Below, piece after piece: positions 7,941-15,789 of a stretch of DNA of 64,000 nucleotides; the first letter of the stretch is position 1, and each line of letters starts with the position of its first letter. A program made the position numbers and the translations under genes. The DNA comes from an uncultured Rickettsiales bacterium (GTDB lineage: Bacteria; Pseudomonadota; Alphaproteobacteria; RF32; CAG-239), in NCBI GenBank assembly GCA_900551865.1, contig URXV01000003.1, forward strand, positions 57,040-121,039, given 5' to 3'. The notes beneath the pieces are model-generated. The model was given only the letters and a program-made list of their open reading frames with translations. It was not told where the DNA came from and searched no databases.

Positions 7941-8852
7941 TTATAAAATAACGCCCTTTTCAAAACGAAAGCCCTTCAGCATCTCGGCCGTTTCCATCGG
8001 CTGTTTGCCTTCCCGTTGCAGCCTTTCGATACAAAGTGCCTTGCCGTCGCGCCCGGCTATCGTCAGAGCTTTTTCCCCTTCAATAATTTCTCCCGGCGCG
8101 CCCTGTCCGTCGCAGACCCGAACCCGGTAAACCTTAAAACGTTCGCCTTTGTAGGTAAAATATGTCGCAGGGTAGGGGGAAAACGCCCTGATTTTGTCAG
8201 CCAGTGCATTCACGTCTCCGGTAAAGTCCAGACGGCATTCGGCCTTGTCCAGCTTTTCCGCATAAGTTACCAGGCTCTCGTCCTGTTTTGCCGGAACAAT
8301 GTCGTCCAGCTGCCGCAAAGTCCTGACCAGCAAATCAGCCCCGACCGTAGACAATTTGTCGTGCAAATCGCCTCCTGTCATCTCCGGCGTAATGGTAACC
8401 GCCTCCTGGCAGAGAACGTCGCCGGCATCAAGCGCTGCCGCCATCTGCATAATGGAAATGCCGCTTTGCCTGTCTCCGGCTTCAATCGCCCGTTGTATCG
8501 GCGCTGCCCCGCGCCAGCGCGGCAACAGGGAAGCGTGAACGTTAATGCACCCTTTGGGGAAAATATCCAGAACAGCCTGTGGCAAAATCAGACCATACGC
8601 GGCAACAATCGCCATATCCGCACCCAGCGCTTTCAGGCTCTGCTGTTCGTCTTCGCTTCTGAGAGACTTCGGCGTCCTGACTTCTATGCCTTTCGCTTCT
8701 GCCAGAAGATGTACCGGCGTTTTGTTGACCTTCTTGCCGCGACCGCTTTCTTTCGGCGCCCGTGTATAAACGGCGGCGATGTTATGCTCTTTCGTCAGTG
8801 CTTCCAAAACCGGAACGGCAAAATCCGGCGTTCCCATAAATACAATTTTCAT
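7941..8852 (-). CDS. fmt: Methionyl-tRNA formyltransferase, 303 aa
   Basis: The enzyme formylates Met on the initiator tRNA, using 10-formyl-tetrahydrofolate. The N-terminal Rossmann domain starts MKIVFMGTPDFAVPVLEAL. The formyl-binding signature CINVHASLLPRWRGAAPIQ spans residues 102-120. The catalytic triad is Asn104, His106 and Asp142 (in LDAGD). The C-terminal OB domain is present and the length is normal. The gene touches the ppiD-like gene (the stop of that gene and the start of fmt share position 8852), so translation is probably coupled. In many alphaproteobacteria def precedes fmt; here def is not adjacent. Confidence 0.95.
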   Translation of the reverse strand: MKIVFMGTPDFAVPVLEALTKEHNIAAVYTRAPKESGRGKKVNKTPVHLLAEAKGIEVRTPKSLRSEDEQQSLKALGADMAIVAAYGLILPQAVLDIFPKGCINVHASLLPRWRGAAPIQRAIEAGDRQSGISIMQMAAALDAGDVLCQEAVTITPEMTGGDLHDKLSTVGADLLVRTLRQLDDIVPAKQDESLVTYAEKLDKAECRLDFTGDVNALADKIRAFSPYPATYFTYKGERFKVYRVRVCDGQGAPGEIIEGEKALTIAGRDGKALCIERLQREGKQPMETAEMLKGFRFEKGVIL

Positions 8853-10735
8853 TATTCGGAAAATCCTGCGCGTTTATAGTCAATTTTAATATCCATGCCT
8901 TCCGCATAAGCATTCAGTGCACTTTGAGCCATATCCGAGCCCATCGAAACCGCCGCCCGGGTTTTTACTTCCGTCAGAGCGTCTTTATCCAGCTCGTCGG
9001 CATAATTGACCGTTTCGTACGGGGTAACGATGACAAAGTTGTTTCCCGGGTGTTCATAAAGCTTGACCGCGCCGTCTTCTGTTACGAACAGGTCGTTGAT
9101 TTCCTGTGCGCTTAATCCGGCAAAAGTCTCGTTGCGGTTTATTGGTTCGGAACGGAAAACTTCCAGATTCCGCGCTTTTGCCGCATCGGCAAGCTGTTCG
9201 CCGTTTTCGGCGTCGGCAATGATGTTGTCGGCCGTTTCCTTAGCCAGCGCGTCTTTTTCCTGAACCTCCCACATTGCCGTGATTTTGTCTTTGACTTCAT
9301 CAATTTCGGGCAGATGAGCTTCCTTGATTGCGGTAACCTGGATAACGGCAATGCCGTCGTCAAACTCTTCGGCCGAGCTTATCTCGTTCAGCCCGTACGA
9401 AAAAGCCAGTTCGTTAAAGTCAAGCGCGTTTTCCAGCGATTTGAGCGCTGCCGGAACGTTCTTGACCGGCGTTGTTTCGCTGATATCAGATACCTTAACT
9501 GGTTCAATGCCGAGCATCTTCCCGACTTCTTCCAGATTTTTCCCGCCGTTGACGGCATCGTCGATTTCCGCTCTGGCGTCGCGCAAAGCGTCATAAAGGT
9601 TGTCGTTGTTCAGGATTTCCTCAATCTGCGGCTTAACTTCTTCAAACGTCATTTTCTTCGCCGGAACAATCTGTCTGACGCTGACAACCTGCCAGGTGTC
9701 GGCTACCTGTAACAGGCGCGGTTCGTTCAGCGGCATTTCAAACGTGTCGTATGCCAGATCTTCCGCCAGCTCGTCCTGGGCAACCAGCCCCAATGTCGGC
9801 TCGTCGGCATTTTCCGCCTGCATATCTTTTGCCGCAACAGCAAAGTCTTTGCCGCCCTTTACCTCGTTCAGCGCCTTTTCGGCCTGCGCCTTGTCGGTAA
9901 AGACCATCTGCAATACTTCTCTTTTTTCCGGCTGGTCAAATTCTTTCTCGTGCTGCTTGTAATAATCCGCAACCATCTCGTCGCTGGCAGCGTATTTCTT
10001 CAAAACCGCTTCATTGGGAACAAAAAGAACCTCGGCCTCTCTTGTTTCGGGAATCATAAAGTTTTCCGAAAAATCTTCAAAATACTGTTTGACCTCGTCG
10101 TCGCTGATTCTGCGCTCAATTTGAACGTCGGCCGGAGATACTGTAACATATTTGAATGACTTGCGCTGATTGTCCATTTTGTGGATGGCTCTGCTGAGGG
10201 TTTCGGGAACTTCAAATCCTTCTACCAAATCGGTAACCAGCATCTTGCGTGCCATAAGGCGCTTAACCATGGCTACATATTCGTCTTCGCTCAGGCCGGC
10301 GGAAGAGAGGTAGCGTTTGAAAATCTCAGGGTTGAACTGTCCGTTGGCCGGATTTATGAATTCCGGCTGGCTGAAAATAATCTGCTGGATATAGGCCTTG
10401 GGGAAGTAAATATCGTTTTCGGCCATGGTCTGGTCAAGGACGCTCTCGTCGACAATCTGTCTCAATACGCCTTCGGTAATGGCGTTGCGCATATCGTCGG
10501 TCAGTTCAAAATCGTCGCTGGTCAGATTTTTCAGCGCGTTTAATTCTTTCTGTAATCTGTAGGAAAATTCGCTTTGCGTCGTTTTTTTGCCGTCAACGTC
10601 GACCACGGTCTGGTTCTGGCTGGCACTGTCAATATAGCCCGTAACGCCGAAAAGCGAAACGAAACTGACGGCTACTGCTGCGGAAATAATTTTGAAAACC
10701 CAACTTTCATGTGCTTTAGCTAATTTACTTATCAT
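8852..10735 (-). CDS. ppiD: Peptidyl-prolyl isomerase/periplasmic folding factor (PpiD/SurA_N type), 627 aa
   Basis: This is a membrane-anchored periplasmic chaperone that helps outer-membrane proteins fold. A short cytoplasmic N-terminus and one membrane helix (WVFKIISAAVAVSFVSLFGV, about residues 12-31) lead into a SurA_N-like helical domain. A parvulin-like domain follows (residues about 260-360, with VLQMVFTDKAQAEKALNEV and WQVVSVRQIVPAKKMTF), then a long helical C-terminus. The preferred start is the second Met (10735, MISKLAKAHESWVF), because it aligns with typical PpiD N-termini; the frame extends to 10750. The parvulin core is divergent, so isomerase activity is uncertain. It is paired with fmt. 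Confidence 0.82.
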   Translation of the reverse strand: MISKLAKAHESWVFKIISAAVAVSFVSLFGVTGYIDSASQNQTVVDVDGKKTTQSEFSYRLQKELNALKNLTSDDFELTDDMRNAITEGVLRQIVDESVLDQTMAENDIYFPKAYIQQIIFSQPEFINPANGQFNPEIFKRYLSSAGLSEDEYVAMVKRLMARKMLVTDLVEGFEVPETLSRAIHKMDNQRKSFKYVTVSPADVQIERRISDDEVKQYFEDFSENFMIPETREAEVLFVPNEAVLKKYAASDEMVADYYKQHEKEFDQPEKREVLQMVFTDKAQAEKALNEVKGGKDFAVAAKDMQAENADEPTLGLVAQDELAEDLAYDTFEMPLNEPRLLQVADTWQVVSVRQIVPAKKMTFEEVKPQIEEILNNDNLYDALRDARAEIDDAVNGGKNLEEVGKMLGIEPVKVSDISETTPVKNVPAALKSLENALDFNELAFSYGLNEISSAEEFDDGIAVIQVTAIKEAHLPEIDEVKDKITAMWEVQEKDALAKETADNIIADAENGEQLADAAKARNLEVFRSEPINRNETFAGLSAQEINDLFVTEDGAVKLYEHPGNNFVIVTPYETVNYADELDKDALTEVKTRAAVSMGSDMAQSALNAYAEGMDIKIDYKRAGFSE

Positions 10736-10750
10736 TTTTTTCCATCCCAA

Positions 10751-11061
10751 AAATAACCTGATTGCCGCCTATTATAAAAGCCAAAAAAATTTATGCAATC
10801 GCAAATATAAATATGTTCAACGTTTTTTTGCAAAGCGGAAAAGCATTCGCCTTGTTTTGAGCCGGTGTTTTTTCATACGACGTTTTTCACCCTCCGGTCT
10901 TTTCCTTTATCCGGCGGGTTCCTGTCGGGCGGGGAATTTTTTCGTAAGCAGTTTTCCGGGCTGGAAAATAAATCTGTAAACAACTTTTTTTTTAGCTGGA
11001 AAATAAAAAAGCCTGTGCTAAAAAAGAACAAGTTATAATTTATGGAATGAGGATTAAGAAC
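10751..11061. other. Divergent intergenic region between ppiD and tpiA
   Basis: No gene is supported here. It must hold the divergent promoters. A 13-bp direct repeat GCTGGAAAATAAA occurs at 10960-10972 and 10995-11007, upstream of tpiA. No clear -35/-10 pair could be picked with confidence. Confidence 0.4.
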
Positions 11062-11823
11062 ATGGTGAGAAAAACTTTAATTGCCGGCAACTGGAAAATG
11101 AACTGTCTTTTGGAAGACGGCGTTGCTCTGGCCAAAGGCATCGCCCAGGAAGCCAAAAAGGCTGCCCGCAAAGATTGCGAATTCCTGATTTGTCCTCCGT
11201 TTACCCTGTTGGCTTCGGCAAAGAAGGCAATTAAAGGGTCCCGGGTTATGCTTGGGGCGCAGGACTGCCATTTTGCGGCGTCTGGAGCGCATACCGGCGA
11301 CATCAGCCCGGTTATGCTTAAAGACCTCGGATGCCAGTATGTGATTGTCGGGCACTCCGAACGCCGTACCGACCATTATGAAAGCGATGAACAAGTCAGA
11401 AAAAAAGCCGAAGCGGCGATTAATGCCGGGCTGAAAGTCATCATCTGCATCGGCGAAACCGAGGCGGAGCGCGATGCAGGGCATGCGATAGACGTCTGTA
11501 CGTCGCAGATTAACGGTTCCGTTCCGGACATTTCCACGGCGCAGAATACGGTAATTGCCTATGAGCCGGTCTGGGCTATCGGAACGGGACGGACGCCGAC
11601 AACCGATGAGGTTGAAGAAGTTCATGCCGCTATCCGCAAGGCGGTAAGCAAAAAGCTCGGCCGCGCCAACGCCAACAAAATGCGTATTTTGTACGGCGGC
11701 AGCATGAAGCCGGCGAATGCCAAGGCGCTTTTGGCTCTTCCTGATGTCGACGGCGGCCTGATTGGCGGAGCCAGCCTCAAGGTGGCGGATTTTATGGCTA
11801 TTGCCGAAGCAAGCAAACAATAA
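11062..11823 (+). CDS. tpiA: Triose-phosphate isomerase, 253 aa
   Basis: The enzyme interconverts dihydroxyacetone phosphate and glyceraldehyde 3-phosphate in glycolysis. The TIM-barrel landmarks are complete: GNWKMN with Asn10 and Lys12, the electrophilic His98 in YVIVGHSERR, the catalytic base Glu168 in IAYEPVWAIGTG followed by the mobile loop, and YGGSMKPANA plus GGLIGGASL for phosphate binding. The start is set at ATG 11062 (MVRKTLIAGNW); an upstream in-frame ATG at 11047 would add five residues. It is followed after 18 bases by secG, the common alphaproteobacterial order tpiA-secG-pyrG. Confidence 0.96.
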   Translation: MVRKTLIAGNWKMNCLLEDGVALAKGIAQEAKKAARKDCEFLICPPFTLLASAKKAIKGSRVMLGAQDCHFAASGAHTGDISPVMLKDLGCQYVIVGHSERRTDHYESDEQVRKKAEAAINAGLKVIICIGETEAERDAGHAIDVCTSQINGSVPDISTAQNTVIAYEPVWAIGTGRTPTTDEVEEVHAAIRKAVSKKLGRANANKMRILYGGSMKPANAKALLALPDVDGGLIGGASLKVADFMAIAEASKQ

Positions 11824-11841
11824 TCAATAAAGGAAATAAAA

Positions 11842-12270
11842 ATGGGATCTGTATTGTTAGTTATTCATTTAATGGTGGCCATCCTGCTGGTGGTGCTGAT
11901 TCTGATGCAGCGCAATTCCGGCAATGCTCTGAGCGGGCTGGGCGGCGGAAACGGGGCGGACAGCTTTTTGTCTGCACGCGGCAAGGGAAATCTGCTGACC
12001 CGTACCACGGCCATTCTGGCAACCGTATTTTTTATTACTTCGATTTTGCTTTCGTTGTATTATAAAGGCGAAACCAGAAAGCCGGAATCAATTACCGACG
12101 TTGCGCCTCTGGTGCAGACCGAACCGGCGGTTCCGAGCGTTCCTGATGCCGCGACGCAAAACCAGGGCACTGCTCCGGCAGCTTCTGATACGGCTCAAAA
12201 TCCGGCACCGGCAACGGCGCCTGCTCCGACGGCAGTACCTGAAACACCGTCCGTACCGGCAGCGGAATAG
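11842..12270 (+). CDS. secG: Preprotein translocase subunit SecG, 142 aa
   Basis: This is a small inner-membrane partner of SecYEG. Two membrane helices are visible: residues 3-22 (VLLVIHLMVAILLVVLILMQ) and about 55-72. Between them lies the conserved cytoplasmic loop with LSGLGGGNGADSFLSARGKGNLLTR. The C-terminal tail of roughly 60 residues is unusually long and Pro/Ala/Thr-rich, a feature seen in many alphaproteobacterial SecG proteins. A GGA-containing ribosome-binding site precedes the ATG. A terminator follows 27 bases after the stop, so tpiA and secG probably form a transcript separate from pyrG. Confidence 0.92.
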   Translation: MGSVLLVIHLMVAILLVVLILMQRNSGNALSGLGGGNGADSFLSARGKGNLLTRTTAILATVFFITSILLSLYYKGETRKPESITDVAPLVQTEPAVPSVPDAATQNQGTAPAASDTAQNPAPATAPAPTAVPETPSVPAAE

Positions 12271-12297
12271 CGGAATGCTGACAATAGGACTGAAAAT

Positions 12298-12327
12298 AAA
12301 GGCACCTTTTCAGGGAGGTGCCTTTTT
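12298..12327 (+). terminator. Terminator after secG
   Basis: A 10-bp stem AAAGGCACCT/AGGTGCCTTT is followed by further T, located between secG and pyrG. Confidence 0.85.
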
Positions 12328-12359
12328 CACTGCAAAATTTAACCAAAAAGGATAGAAAA

Positions 12360-14003
12360 ATGTCTGAATTAAACCCGAAAACCAAATTTATTTTTATCAC
12401 CGGCGGCGTTGTTTCTTCATTGGGAAAAGGCTTGGCCTCCGCCTCTCTGGCCTCGATTTTGCAATGCCGGGGCTTTAAAGTGCGATTGCGAAAGCTGGAC
12501 CCATATCTGAACGTTGACCCTGGTACGATGAGCCCGTTTCAGCACGGCGAAGTTTTCGTAACCGATGATGGAACCGAGGCCGACCTTGACCTTGGGCACT
12601 ATGAGCGGTTTTCGGGTGTTGCGGCTAAGAAAAGCGATAGCACGACCACCGGTAAAATTTATCAGCGCGTTATAGACAAAGAGCGCCACGGCGACTATCT
12701 CGGGTCTACCATTCAGGTCATCCCCCATGTAACCAATGAAATCAAAAACTTTATCGTCAGCGATTTGGAAGACGAGGATTTTGTGCTGTGCGAAATCGGC
12801 GGCACGGTGGGCGATATTGAGGGGCAGCCTTATCTGGAAGCTATCCGCCAGTTGGCGTACGACCTCGGCCGTAATCGTACAATGTTTCTGCATCTGACGC
12901 TTTTGCCGTATATTCCGACCGCCGGAGAATTGAAAACCAAGCCGACGCAGCATTCGGTCAAGCAGCTGCAGGAATACGGCATTCAGCCGGATATGCTGTT
13001 GTGCCGTTCCCAGATGCCAATCCCGGAAAACGAACGCAAAAAGATTGCGCTGTTTTGCAATATTCGTGAGGAAAACGTTATTCCGGCACTGGACGTCAGC
13101 AACATCTACCAGGTGCCGCTGGCTTATTCCAAAGAGGGCATGGACAGGGCCGTCTGCCGCTATTTCAATCTGCCGTGTCCCGAGGCCGATTTGAGCCGGT
13201 GGGAAAAAATCGTTGAAACGCTCAAGGCGCCGGAGGGCGAAGTCAAAATTGCCGTTGTCGGCAAATACGTCAAATTGCTTGAGGCATACAAGTCTTTGGG
13301 CGAAGCCCTGACGCACGGCGGTATTGCCAACAAATACAAAGTGCGGATTAAATGGATTGACGCCGAGGATATGGAAAATGAAGAGCCCTCAGCCCTGCTT
13401 TCCGACGTCAGCGGGATTTTGGTTCCCGGCGGGTTCGGACTGCGCGGAACGGCCGGAAAAATCGCCGCCGTCAAATATGCGCGCGAACATAATATTCCGT
13501 TTCTGGGAATTTGTTTTGGAATGCAGATGGCCGTTATTGAAACCATGCGCAATATTCTCGGCGTCAAAAACGCCAATACGACCGAACTGGATGAAAATTG
13601 CGAAGCCGTTGTCGGCCTGATGACGGAATGGGATAAGGACGGAGCGAAACAGATACGCCATAAAGACGGCGATTTGGGCGGAACCATGCGCCTTGGCGCG
13701 TATGATGCCGTTTTGAAGCCCGGTTCCAAAGCGGCGGCAGTTTATGGTACGGAACACATCTCCGAACGTCATCGCCACCGTTATGAAGTAAATATGAAAT
13801 ACAGGGAACAGCTGGAGCAGGGCGGTATGGTTATCTCCGGCACCTCGCCGGACGGAAAGCTGCCGGAAATTGTCGAGCGCCCGGATCATCCGTGGTTTGT
13901 TGCCGTGCAGTTTCACCCCGAACTGAAGTCGAAACCTTTTGCGCCGCATCCGCTGTTCGTGGAATTCGTCCGCGCCGCAATCAGGCAGAGTCGGTTGGTT
14001 TGA
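12360..14003 (+). CDS. pyrG: CTP synthase, 547 aa
   Basis: The enzyme converts UTP to CTP with ATP and glutamine. The N-terminal synthetase domain shows FIFITGGVVSSLGKGLASASLASIL (residues 8-31), the DPYLNVDPGTMSPFQHGEVFVTDDG block, and EIGGTVGDIEGQPYLEAIRQ. The C-terminal class I glutamine amidotransferase domain shows GILVPGGFG, the nucleophile Cys in FLGICFGMQ, and the FHPE dyad near the end. The start at 12360 follows an AAAGGAT ribosome-binding site; the longer frame to 12318 runs into the secG terminator. The length is typical. Confidence 0.97.
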   Translation: MSELNPKTKFIFITGGVVSSLGKGLASASLASILQCRGFKVRLRKLDPYLNVDPGTMSPFQHGEVFVTDDGTEADLDLGHYERFSGVAAKKSDSTTTGKIYQRVIDKERHGDYLGSTIQVIPHVTNEIKNFIVSDLEDEDFVLCEIGGTVGDIEGQPYLEAIRQLAYDLGRNRTMFLHLTLLPYIPTAGELKTKPTQHSVKQLQEYGIQPDMLLCRSQMPIPENERKKIALFCNIREENVIPALDVSNIYQVPLAYSKEGMDRAVCRYFNLPCPEADLSRWEKIVETLKAPEGEVKIAVVGKYVKLLEAYKSLGEALTHGGIANKYKVRIKWIDAEDMENEEPSALLSDVSGILVPGGFGLRGTAGKIAAVKYAREHNIPFLGICFGMQMAVIETMRNILGVKNANTTELDENCEAVVGLMTEWDKDGAKQIRHKDGDLGGTMRLGAYDAVLKPGSKAAAVYGTEHISERHRHRYEVNMKYREQLEQGGMVISGTSPDGKLPEIVERPDHPWFVAVQFHPELKSKPFAPHPLFVEFVRAAIRQSRLV

Positions 14004-14076
14004 ATGTATTGAGAACTGGTTTGGCCGGGGAAATAAAACAAACTTGAGCAGTAAAATTATTATTTTATGAATACAG

Positions 14077-14107
14077 CAAAGCCGCGACAGGAAATGCCGC
14101 GGCTTTG
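14077..14107. terminator. Bidirectional terminator between pyrG and the HAD gene
   Basis: CAAAGCCGC (14077-14085) pairs with GCGGCTTTG, with an A/T context on both sides. It lies between convergent genes. Confidence 0.75.
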
Positions 14108-14131
14108 TTAAAATTGCCCTGTTCTTAAAGA

Positions 14132-14722
14132 TTAAGCGTGTTTCAGTGCGATATCAAGAATATCTTTGGCGTTTCGGGCTTTTTTGATGCAGGTATTGTC
14201 AATGCCTTGCCATAAAAACAAATGATGTTTGTTTTCAAGCCAAATCGGGCAGGTAACAATACCGATACTCTCAAACAAATGCCGGGGATTATCGTCAACA
14301 AAGAAAACTTCGTCATACCCGGAAGCCACTTGGCGTAAAGCTTCTTCCTTTGTTTGCTTCATGCCGACACAAATAATCTTTTCAAAACAATCGGCGTAAT
14401 GCTCTTTAATGTTTTGGCGGCGTTGTTCTATATACGCAGGGTCGGCAGAACTGACTATTGCTAAATCAAAACAATGGTTGGACAAGTTAAAGGCCAACTC
14501 GGGCATTCCTTTTATCGGAAGCAGGTTTTTGAAAGTTTGCGATTGGCTGAAATATTCGCCAAATTCCAGATAAGGCTGGGGATTGTGAAGAAAATCATCA
14601 ATAATGTCGTCCCAGTCTTTATCGCTTAATGACATGTTATAATAACAGGCAAATACAGACCTCATAGCCGGCCACAAATCTAACAGAACGCCGTCAACAT
14701 CAAAAATAAATAATCGTTTCAT
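14132..14722 (-). CDS. HAD-superfamily hydrolase, 196 aa
   Basis: This is a phosphatase-like enzyme with the HAD catalytic motifs. Motif I is FIFDVDGVLLDLW (residues 5-17, with the nucleophile Asp8 and Asp10), motif II is LAIVSSADP near residue 90, and motif IV is EVFFVDDNPRHL near 142. A helical cap of about 60 residues sits after motif I, as in subfamily IA beta-phosphoglucomutase/phosphoglycolate phosphatase proteins. The substrate is unknown. The gene stands alone between pyrG (convergent) and the divergent 14905 gene. Confidence 0.85.
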   Translation of the reverse strand: MKRLFIFDVDGVLLDLWPAMRSVFACYYNMSLSDKDWDDIIDDFLHNPQPYLEFGEYFSQSQTFKNLLPIKGMPELAFNLSNHCFDLAIVSSADPAYIEQRRQNIKEHYADCFEKIICVGMKQTKEEALRQVASGYDEVFFVDDNPRHLFESIGIVTCPIWLENKHHLFLWQGIDNTCIKKARNAKDILDIALKHA

Positions 14723-14904
14723 ACATAAATATTATAAAATGACACAATAAATATTAAATTTGTCCAAAATTATATAAAATGTAGAAGAAATGTCAAGAAT
14801 ATTTTGTCGCCATTAAAAATAGGTTCTTTAAAATAAGGGTTGAAAAAAGCAATTTTATTGCTTACAATTCTCCTTAGTTTATTTTAAGAAAGGGAGAAAA
14901 TTTT

Positions 14905-15618
14905 ATGGAAGAGAAAAATAATACGAAACAGTGGGTAGTCGCCGCTATAATTTTGGTGGTTGCCGTCTTGCTGTTTATGCTGGCGTTCTCCGGCAAAAAA
15001 GAACCGGCTCCGACAGTAACGGCGCCTGAAACGAAAGCAACGGCGACAGCGCCGGCGGCAGAACAGGATAAGCCTTCTGCTGTTGAAAAGGCGGCCGAAC
15101 AGCGGAAACAGCCGGAAGAAAAGCAGAAGCCTGCGAAAGAAAGCCAGGCTGTATCTGAAGAAACTTCTGATGCCGTTGTCGCGGCAGCCGGGAGCGAAAC
15201 GCCGAAGCCTCAGAAAAAAGCGATAAAAGTTGAGCCGCAGAATGTGGTGCTGACCTTTACGGCGACTTCGGAAAAAGACTTTAATTACGAAGTGTTTTAT
15301 ACCGTAGAGCGCGAAGTCTGGTTTGATGCCGGGCATATGGTCGAATATCCGGGAAAATCGGGCACGCACAGATACAGCATAGTCATTCCGTCAGACGAAG
15401 TGTACCGCATTCGTCTGGATTTTGCATCCAATCCGGGAACCGTAACCGTCAAAGATATTTATCTGATGGGGGCGCAGCGGGCTGACCTGAATCAGTTTGG
15501 CGAATATGAACTGAATCAGATTGACAAGGCTGTTGTCAATGAAGACGGAAGCTTCACCATAATTTCGGCTCAGGATGATCCGTATATGGCATACCGTTCC
15601 CCGCTGTTGCCGGAATAA
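14905..15618 (+). CDS. Membrane-anchored envelope protein of unknown function, 237 aa
   Basis: Residues about 10-27 (WVVAAIILVVAVLLFMLAF) form one membrane helix after a short charged cytoplasmic tail. The next ~70 residues are a low-complexity Pro/Ala/Glu/Lys linker. A C-terminal beta-rich domain follows (from VVLTFTATSEKDFNYEVFYT to the end), containing REVWFDAGHMVEYPG and a VTVKDIYLMG strand; this has a carbohydrate-binding or jelly-roll look, but no family is recognised. The start is supported by AAAGGGAG upstream. A strong terminator follows. It would sit in the periplasm attached to the inner membrane. Confidence 0.75.
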   Translation: MEEKNNTKQWVVAAIILVVAVLLFMLAFSGKKEPAPTVTAPETKATATAPAAEQDKPSAVEKAAEQRKQPEEKQKPAKESQAVSEETSDAVVAAAGSETPKPQKKAIKVEPQNVVLTFTATSEKDFNYEVFYTVEREVWFDAGHMVEYPGKSGTHRYSIVIPSDEVYRIRLDFASNPGTVTVKDIYLMGAQRADLNQFGEYELNQIDKAVVNEDGSFTIISAQDDPYMAYRSPLLPE

Positions 15619-15676
15619 GCAACGCGGCGGTCTGCTTTCCGGCAGACAGTATGTCGCAAAAGTTGCTGAAATTCAA

Positions 15677-15705
15677 AAACCGCTTGTTGGCAAGCGGTTT
15701 TTTGT
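15677..15705 (+). terminator. Terminator of the 14905-15618 gene
   Basis: AAACCGCTTG/CAAGCGGTTT forms a stem with a GTTG-type loop, then TTTTGTTG. Confidence 0.85.
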
Positions 15706-15789
15706 TGTACATAATCAACCGCATTGCATTGGGGAAATGTCTTACCTCATAATGCCTATGCCTCTGTGCCGCAGCACATATTGCGTCAG